From Oscillospiraceae bacterium (lineage in GTDB: Bacteria > Bacillota > Clostridia > Oscillospirales > Oscillospiraceae), in NCBI GenBank assembly GCA_017620315.1, contig JAFZQQ010000084.1:1-7839 (forward strand): 7,839 nt of DNA, read 5' to 3'. Every line of letters begins with the position of its first letter. Position 1 is the first letter of the stretch. Of the stretch, positions 1 to 7,839 are shown piece by piece. The position numbers were made by a program, and so were the translations under genes. The notes beneath the pieces are model-generated. The model ran no database searches. It had not been told where the DNA came from and worked only from the letters and a program-made list of their open reading frames with translations.

Positions 1-63
1 CTGCGATCAAAGCGCCCAATTTGTCTAAGGAAGAAAGACGTGATCTGATGGTATTTTGGCCTG

Positions 64-354
64 ATGCACACCTTGTTTGCTTTGGAAGACCGTTACGGTC
101 TGACCATCGAGACCAGGGACGAAGAGGTCGTTTTTCGTATTGATCCCCGAAGGGGAAAGGACGCTGCCCGTATCTCTGAGATGGTCTATGCCTGGGCTCC
201 TGTTGCGGAGAAATACCGTGCCGGAGAGATTAGCAAAGATGACTACGACAAATGGCGCTACAACTATCCGAGGTATGATGCCTCGCAGAATTGGGCGAAA
301 GTACCGTCCCAGGAGCTGAGCGACGCGCTGGTTGAGGCGCTCAAAGACTCATAG
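64..354 (+). CDS. hypothetical protein, C-terminal-like fragment, possibly frameshifted
   Basis: I do not recognise the family. The frame opens at an ATG at 64 and encodes 96 soluble residues rich in charged and aromatic amino acids, with a WRYNYPRYD segment around residues 60-70 and no membrane segment or signal peptide. No Shine-Dalgarno sequence stands just before the ATG; the purine-rich AAGGAAGAAAG (28-38) is about 25 bases away. In this frame a TGA lies at 46-48. Frame 3 is open from the window edge to a TGA at 141-143, and its start (AIKAPNLSKEERRDLMVFWP) looks like real protein. The two frames may therefore be one longer gene broken by a frameshift near 60-70. Alternatively this is an intact small gene overlapping the end of another. 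It ends 35 bases before the Nudix gene on the same strand. Confidence that the frame is coding is moderate; confidence in the start is low. Confidence 0.5.
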   Translation: MHTLFALEDRYGLTIETRDEEVVFRIDPRRGKDAARISEMVYAWAPVAEKYRAGEISKDDYDKWRYNYPRYDASQNWAKVPSQELSDALVEALKDS

Positions 355-379
355 TAAAAACTTCAGATCAATTCTTGTT

Positions 380-384
380 GGAGG
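380..384 (+). promoter_or_regulatory. ribosome binding site of the Nudix gene
   Basis: GGAGG lies 5 bases before the ATG at 390. It selects that ATG over the in-frame TTG at 375, which lies upstream of the GGAGG and has no ribosome binding site of its own. Confidence 0.75.
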
Positions 385-389
385 CCGAT

Positions 390-878
390 ATGAAGCAAGA
401 TATTCTGTTCAGAAACGATAGCTTTGTCTTTTCATACAGAGTAGGCGGAATCCTGATCCAAAACGACCACCTACTGTTGCAAAAGCCGAAAAATGATGAC
501 TACGCGATTATCGGAGGGCATGTTTGCAGTTTAGAAACCAGCGCGGAAACATTGAAACGGGAATATGAAGAAGAACTGCATACAAAGATTGAAGTAGATC
601 AGTTGATGGCAATCGGCGAGATTTTCTTTCCATGGGGGAAGAAACCTTGTCATCAGATTTGCCTATACTACTTTGTTCATCTATTGGATTCCGATATTCC
701 GCTTGAAGGTACATTCCACGGCTATGACGAATTGGACAATGAGCGTATTGATTTAGACTTTTGCTGGGTGCCATTAGATGATCTGAAAAAGGGATTAAAG
801 GTCTACCCTTTGGAGTTAATTCCATTTTTGATTGCACCACAGAAAGAAATCGTCCACTTTATCTCTCGGGAGATATAA
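390..878 (+). CDS. Nudix hydrolase family protein
   Basis: This encodes a 162-residue cytoplasmic protein of the Nudix fold, whose members hydrolyse nucleoside diphosphates linked to another group, using divalent metal. The Nudix box starts at G43 and fits GX5EX7REUXEEXGU: G43, E49, R57, E58, E61 and E62 are all in place, so the metal-binding glutamates are kept. The usual glycine near the end of the box is replaced by H64. The N-terminal part (VGGILIQNDHLLLQKP, from residue 18) matches the usual first beta strands, and the length is normal for a single-domain Nudix enzyme. The substrate cannot be read from the sequence. The ATG at 390 is chosen because of GGAGG 5 bases upstream. The gene is clearly more AT-rich than guaA and the atp genes, which suggests horizontal acquisition. 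It is followed by a hairpin terminator at 903-940. The family call is firm; the function is open. Confidence 0.88.
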   Translation: MKQDILFRNDSFVFSYRVGGILIQNDHLLLQKPKNDDYAIIGGHVCSLETSAETLKREYEEELHTKIEVDQLMAIGEIFFPWGKKPCHQICLYYFVHLLDSDIPLEGTFHGYDELDNERIDLDFCWVPLDDLKKGLKVYPLELIPFLIAPQKEIVHFISREI

Positions 879-902
879 AACTACTGAGCTCCCAATGACG
901 AC

Positions 903-940
903 AAAAAGCCCTTCGCTGCATACCCACAGCGAAGGGCTTT
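903..940. terminator. bidirectional rho-independent terminator
   Basis: A perfect 14-bp stem pairs 905-918 (AAAGCCCTTCGCTG) with 927-940 around an 8-base loop. On the plus strand it lies 26 bases after the Nudix stop but has only the three T of its own arm. On the minus strand the stem is followed by five T in a row (the A run at 903-907), so it is the better terminator for transcripts coming from guaA. It probably serves both converging transcripts. Confidence 0.8.
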
Positions 941-1032
941 CATCATATGGATCGTTACAGTCGCAAACCGTCAAGAATGACTCTCTTACCCCTAAACCCC
1001 TTGATAGGGAGAATAAAGGGAGATCATGCAAC

Positions 1033-1053
1033 TGTTATCAAATTGTTATCAAA
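1033..1053. repeat. short direct repeat, TGTTATCAAA twice
   Basis: TGTTATCAAA occurs at 1033-1042 and again at 1044-1053, so the two copies have an 11-base period, about one helical turn. The stretch is noncoding and lies between the Nudix terminator and the guaA 3' end. Such spacing fits binding of a protein to one face of the DNA, for example integrase arm sites or a regulator. That role is inference; no binding protein is encoded here. Confidence 0.5.
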
Positions 1054-1064
1054 GGAACCTTTGA
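1049..1064. repeat. short perfect inverted repeat
   Basis: TCAAAGG-AA-CCTTTGA is a perfect palindrome with 7-base arms and a 2-base centre. It overlaps the second copy of the direct repeat. The 2-base centre is too small for an RNA hairpin loop unless the inner pairs open, so a protein-binding site on DNA is at least as likely as an RNA structure. Confidence 0.5.
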
Positions 1065-1068
1065 GAAG

Positions 1069-1104
1069 CCGGAAAGCCTTGATTTTACTGGGTTTTCCGG
1101 TTTT
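1069..1104. terminator. hairpin at the 3' end of guaA, possible terminator
   Basis: CCGGAAAGCC (1069-1078) pairs with GGTTTTCCGG (1091-1100) over 10 positions including one G-T wobble, with a 12-base loop. TTTT follows at 1101-1104 on the plus strand. On the minus strand it starts 10 bases after the guaA stop, but what follows it (CTTCTC) is not a clean T run, so for guaA it is a weak terminator or a 3' stabilising hairpin. The stronger terminator at 903-940 lies further on. The same inverted repeat could be part of an attachment site next to guaA. Confidence 0.5.
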
Positions 1105-1110
1105 CGTATC

Positions 1111-2643
<1,533 letters not shown>

Positions 2644-2646
2644 GGC

Positions 2647-3225
2647 TTATTCCTCGCCGCGGAAGATGAGCTTCCCGTCCTCGACCTTGTCGATGACCGC
2701 GAGCGCGTGATAGGGCACGCCGATATTGCGGAAGCGGTCGCCGCCCTCCTGAAAGCCCTTCTCGATGGCGATGCCGATGCCCTCAAGCGTCGCTCCCGCG
2801 GCGTTTACGAGGTCGACAAGACCCTGCATGGCGTTGCCTTTTGCCATAAAGTCGTCGATGATCAGAACATGGTCGTCGGCGTGCAGCCATTCCTGCGAGA
2901 TGATGTAGGTCACTTTTTTCTTGTAGGTATAAGAAAAGACATCGCTCTGGTACAATCCGCCTTCGATGTTGTCGCTCTTCGCTTTCTTTGCGAACAGCAG
3001 AGGAACACCGTATTTCTCGGCGCAGATCGTTGCCAGCGCGATGCCGCTTGCCTCCGCGGTGAGGACCATGGTCAGCTTGTCGATCGGAAAATGCTTTGCG
3101 AATTCGTCCGCGAGCTGGGACAAAAGCGCGGTGTCGACACGGTGGTTCAGAAAACCGTCCACCTTGATGATATCTCCGGGCAGGACCTTGCCCTCGGCAC
3201 GAATGCGGTCAATGAGCAGCTGCAT
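2647..3225 (-). CDS. xpt: xanthine phosphoribosyltransferase
   Basis: Xpt transfers the phosphoribosyl group of PRPP to xanthine to give XMP in purine salvage. The 192-residue length is close to that of the Bacillus subtilis enzyme. The phosphoribosyltransferase PRPP-binding motif is LIIDDFMAKGNA at residues 121-132, with the two acidic residues in place. The N-terminus (MQLLIDRI) and the conserved EASGIALA segment near residue 58 also fit the XPT family rather than adenine phosphoribosyltransferase, its nearest relative. The start at 3225 is chosen because GGAGG lies 8 bases upstream on the minus strand (3234-3238); a longer in-frame start at 3306 would add 27 residues of non-family sequence upstream of that site. 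It heads an operon with guaA, 3 bases downstream. Unlike B. subtilis xpt, the short leader has no purine riboswitch. Confidence 0.95.
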   Translation of the reverse strand: MQLLIDRIRAEGKVLPGDIIKVDGFLNHRVDTALLSQLADEFAKHFPIDKLTMVLTAEASGIALATICAEKYGVPLLFAKKAKSDNIEGGLYQSDVFSYTYKKKVTYIISQEWLHADDHVLIIDDFMAKGNAMQGLVDLVNAAGATLEGIGIAIEKGFQEGGDRFRNIGVPYHALAVIDKVEDGKLIFRGEE

Positions 3226-3285
3226 AGGAACCCCCTCCAAATTCTCTTTATTTTCGGCTCTCCGGCACAAAAACACTACGCTCCA

Positions 3286-3314
3286 ATTATGAAGTATGCC
3301 GCGCAAAAGCGCAA
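3286..3314 (-). promoter_or_regulatory. putative sigma-A promoter of xpt-guaA
   Basis: Read on the minus strand, TTGCGC (3309-3314) and CATAAT (3286-3291) are separated by exactly 17 bases, the usual spacing of -35 and -10 boxes. It lies just past the terminator of the preceding lipoprotein gene. Transcription would begin near 3278 and give a leader of roughly 50 bases. The -35 region overlaps GCGC-AAAA-GCGC (3301-3312), a short inverted repeat that could be an operator. The boxes are near-consensus only. Confidence 0.5.
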
Positions 3315-3329
3315 GACGGAAAAGGGCAC

Positions 3330-3358
3330 AAAAAAGGAGGCGCGTACGCGCCTCCTTT
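3330..3358 (-). terminator. strong rho-independent terminator of the atp operon and lipoprotein gene
   Basis: A perfect 26-base palindrome at 3333-3358 (arms AAAGGAGGCGCGT and its complement) forms a GC-rich stem. On the minus strand the stem runs straight into six T. It starts 12 bases after the stop of the lipoprotein gene and separates that transcription unit from xpt-guaA. Confidence 0.9.
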
Positions 3359-3370
3359 AGTCTGTTTCTT

Positions 3371-4363
3371 TCAGCCTAAGGCTTCGACCACCGTGAAATC
3401 CGTCTCCGAGACGTCCTCGCCGAAAAGCCATGAAACGCGTTTCGCGTAATCGAGCGCGGCGCCGCGCGGCGTGAGCAGCTCGGGATGCTTTCCCGCGTCG
3501 CATTCCGCCTGCAGCCTTGCGTAATGCTCGCTCGCGGTCTCGTCAAAGCCGAGGGCGGCGGGAAAGACAAGATGCGTTTCCGTCCAGTCGTACTCGCTGT
3601 AGACGTAGTACACCCGCTCGACGCACCAGATGCCGTTTTCGCCCTGCTTTTCGGGCTGTGAGAGCGAGAGCACGACAAGATCCATCGGCTGTCCCGGAAA
3701 GCTGCAGCCCAGCTCGATGTGTTCGCCGCCGTAAGTGTGGCTTGCGCCGAAAAGCTCATGCGCATCGTAGGATGTGAGCGAATTGCGCGCAACGATGCTC
3801 TCGGCCAGCGTATCCACCCACGCGGTGAGCTTTTTCCACTGAGCCAGCGCCGCCTCGTCTATCCCGCTCTCGCCGCGGTAAAGCCGCACGTCGGTCGGTT
3901 TTGAGATGATGTAATAACGCTCGTCCCCGTCACGGGCGAACAGCTTTGCACCGCTGCTGTCGCCTGATACGAATTCCTCAAAGCCGATGCGGTCCAGCCG
4001 CGAAACGGTGCAAAGCCAACCCATGGCCCAGTCCTCGTCGGGATGATCTGTTTCAAAGGCCTGCAGCGATTCCCTTTCGCTGATCGAAAAAAGCGGCGTC
4101 CAGTGCTCGTTCCACGCCTCGGGCAGTTTCTCCGTGATCACAAGCTCCGCGTATTCAAAGGGCATTTGCAGCACCAACTCGCCGCAGACGGTCTCGGTGA
4201 TGCCCTCGAAGTGCGGCGCATCCTGCTTCGGTGCCGGAGGTGTGTATACAAAGGGCTCCTTCTCAGGCTCCCCTGGCGATTGGACAGGCTCCGGAGCGCT
4301 CTGCCCGGCGCAGCCGGCAAGGCAGAGCGCGCACAGCGCCAGAACTGCGAGCTGTTTTTTCAT
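3371..4363 (-). CDS. putative lipoprotein of unknown function
   Basis: The product has 330 residues and an N-terminal lipoprotein signal: KK at 2-3, a hydrophobic core at 5-14, and lipobox LAGC with the lipidated cysteine at C18. A proline- and glutamate-rich linker follows (about 19-50), then a globular acidic domain rich in Trp and Tyr. It should be exported, cleaved and anchored on the outer face of the cytoplasmic membrane. I do not recognise the globular domain; no catalytic motif stands out. The ATG lies 3 bases after the atpC stop, with only a weak GAG upstream, so expression likely depends on coupling to atpC. It is the last gene before the terminator at 3330-3358. A role in ATP synthase function is not shown; it may simply ride on a strong constitutive operon. 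The call as a lipoprotein is firm, the function unknown. Confidence 0.85.
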   Translation of the reverse strand: MKKQLAVLALCALCLAGCAGQSAPEPVQSPGEPEKEPFVYTPPAPKQDAPHFEGITETVCGELVLQMPFEYAELVITEKLPEAWNEHWTPLFSISERESLQAFETDHPDEDWAMGWLCTVSRLDRIGFEEFVSGDSSGAKLFARDGDERYYIISKPTDVRLYRGESGIDEAALAQWKKLTAWVDTLAESIVARNSLTSYDAHELFGASHTYGGEHIELGCSFPGQPMDLVVLSLSQPEKQGENGIWCVERVYYVYSEYDWTETHLVFPAALGFDETASEHYARLQAECDAGKHPELLTPRGAALDYAKRVSWLFGEDVSETDFTVVEALG

Positions 4364-4366
4364 GCG

Positions 4367-7034
<2,668 letters not shown>

Positions 7035-7050
7035 TGCCGCTCTCCTTTCT

Positions 7051-7081
7051 TTTGCTGTGAAAGCTGCGCTCCCGCAGCAAA
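7051..7081 (-). promoter_or_regulatory. alternative hairpins in the atpG leader
   Basis: A compact hairpin has a 6-bp stem at 7063-7068/7073-7078 (GCTGCG/CGCAGC) and a 4-base loop. An overlapping, mutually exclusive pairing joins 7051-7057 with 7075-7081 (TTTGCTG/CAGCAAA) and ends 5 bases from the atpG GGAG at 7042-7045. Switching between the two could change access to the ribosome binding site. The pairings are seen in the sequence; a regulatory role is inference. Confidence 0.45.
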
Positions 7082-7091
7082 GAAGTATGTC

Positions 7092-7126
7092 AAAAAAGTG
7101 CCGCGAAAGCTTTCCTTTTCGGCGGC
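7092..7126 (-). terminator. terminator-like hairpin between atpA and atpG
   Basis: On the minus strand GCCGCCGAAA (7117-7126) pairs with TTTCGCGGC (7100-7108), 9 pairs with one bulged C and an 8-base loop. Two bases later comes a run of six T (7092-7097). It starts 6 bases after the atpA stop. The form is that of an intrinsic terminator, yet it sits inside the operon, so it may be a partial terminator that lowers atpG and later genes relative to atpA, or an mRNA processing or stabilising element. Downstream genes have no obvious promoter of their own. Confidence 0.5.
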
Positions 7127-7132
7127 GCGCTG

Positions 7133-7839
7133 TTATCGCCTGGGTGCCTGTGAGCCGCTGAGCCATTGCTCGGCAAAGCTCTTCGCGGCGTTGAGGATAA
7201 GCGTCTTGTCGCGGTCGTGCATCGTGCCGTGGCGGTCGATGCGGCGGCACACGTCGTCGTATTTCTTCTCTATCGCGGCGAGCAGCGCCTCGCGATAGGC
7301 GGGAAGCTCGTCAAGCGGAATGTCCTCCATCGTGTGATTGAGCGCGGCGATCAGCAATATCACCATGCTGTGCTGGTCATAGGGCTTGTACTGTCCCTGA
7401 CGCAACAGACGCATGAGTCCCTGGCCGTATTTGAGCTGGCGCTTCGTCACCTCGTCGAGATCACTTGAAAATTGCGTGAACGCCTCCATCTCACGGAACT
7501 GCGCGAGGTCGATGCGCAACGAGCCGGCGGACTGCTTCATCGCCTTGGTCTGCGCGTCGCCGCCGACGCGGGAGACCGACAGTCCGACATTCACCGCGGG
7601 CCTCTGACCGGAGAAGAACAGGTTGCTTTCAAGGTAGATCTGGCCGTCCGTGATGGAGATGACGTTCGTGGGGATATAGGCGGACACGTCGCCCGCCTGC
7701 GTCTCGATGATGGGCAGCGCGGTCAGGCTGCCACCGCCGAGCTTTTCGGAAAGGTGCGCCGAACGCTCGAGCAGACGGGAGTGCAGATAGAATACGTCGC
7801 CGGGGTACGCCTCGCGTCCCGGCGAACGCTCAAGCAGCA
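7133..7839 (-). CDS. atpA: ATP synthase F1 alpha subunit, C-terminal part
   Basis: Alpha forms the non-catalytic nucleotide sites of the F1 hexamer and supplies an arginine finger to beta. Only the last 234 residues (about half of the usual 500 or so) are in the window; the gene runs off the right edge, so the P-loop is not seen. The visible part opens with [20 protein letters not shown] and continues through the alpha/beta signature [10 protein letters not shown] at fragment residues 80-89. R90 in SVSRVGG is the arginine finger. The C-terminal helical domain is complete. The frame is open all the way to position 7839, so an internal start would be wrong. The gene is followed by a 98-base spacer before atpG, longer than the other gaps in this operon. 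Confidence 0.96.
   Translation of the reverse strand, partial: LLERSPGREAYPGDVFYLHSRLLERSAHLSEKLGGGSLTALPIIETQAGDVSAYIPTNVISITDGQIYLESNLFFSGQRPAVNVGLSVSRVGGDAQTKAMKQSAGSLRIDLAQFREMEAFTQFSSDLDEVTKRQLKYGQGLMRLLRQGQYKPYDQHSMVILLIAALNHTMEDIPLDELPAYREALLAAIEKKYDDVCRRIDRHGTMHDRDKTLILNAAKSFAEQWLSGSQAPRR

Noticed and set aside
997..1020. CCCT-TGAT-AGGG and nearby CCCC/GGG runs
   Set aside because: The stem is only 4 bp and such runs arise by chance; no larger structure or repeat array is formed.
3251..3265. PurR box-like CCGAAAAT upstream of xpt on the minus strand
   Set aside because: Only one partial match to the PurBox core, with no second box in the usual arrangement.
3226..3330. Purine riboswitch upstream of xpt
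   Set aside because: The minus strand here lacks the conserved aptamer core segments, and the predicted leader of about 50 bases is too short for aptamer plus expression platform.
7086..7096. TTGACA on the minus strand in the atpA-atpG gap, as a -35 box for atpG
   Set aside because: No acceptable -10 box is found 16-18 bases downstream; the TTG comes from the T run after the hairpin.

Overview
The window looks like a chromosomal segment of a GC-rich, Gram-positive anaerobe of the Clostridia (an Oscillospirales-type gut Firmicute is my best guess). The grounds are strong GGAGG-type ribosome binding sites, a TTG start, protein sequences of Firmicutes type (XPT-type xanthine phosphoribosyltransferase, an F-type ATP synthase operon with order A-G-D-C) and a lipoprotein with a lipobox. 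The taxonomic call is inference; no rRNA or other definitive marker is present.

Layout. Positions 1-1110 read on the plus strand and differ from the rest. They hold the end of an unrecognised small reading frame (64-354, possibly frameshifted), an AT-rich Nudix hydrolase gene (390-878), a hairpin terminator (903-940), and a noncoding stretch carrying a direct repeat and two inverted repeats (1033-1104). Everything from 1111 to the right edge reads on the minus strand and is GC-rich. The change in composition and strand falls at the 3' end of guaA, a known integration site for genomic islands, so the left part may be the edge of an integrated element. No integrase is visible in the window.

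From 3225 down to 1111 the minus strand carries xpt and guaA, 3 bases apart. Xpt makes XMP from xanthine and PRPP, and GuaA aminates XMP to GMP, so this pair is a compact xanthine-to-GMP salvage module. A plausible promoter lies about 60 bases upstream of xpt, leaving no room for a purine riboswitch in the leader.

From the right edge down to 3371 the minus strand carries the end of an atp operon: atpA (C-terminal part only), atpG, atpD, atpC, and a gene for a lipoprotein of unknown function 3 bases after atpC. A strong terminator follows at 3330-3358. The A-G-D-C subunits form most of the catalytic F1 sector (alpha, gamma, beta, epsilon). atpG/atpD and atpD/atpC overlap by 4 bases (TTGA and ATGA), which suggests translational coupling. 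The 98-base atpA-atpG gap holds a terminator-like hairpin with a T6 run and a second hairpin next to the atpG ribosome binding site.

I see no convincing wholly new system. The items most worth a second look are the guaA junction with its repeats, the lipoprotein attached to the atp operon, and the structured atpA-atpG spacer.
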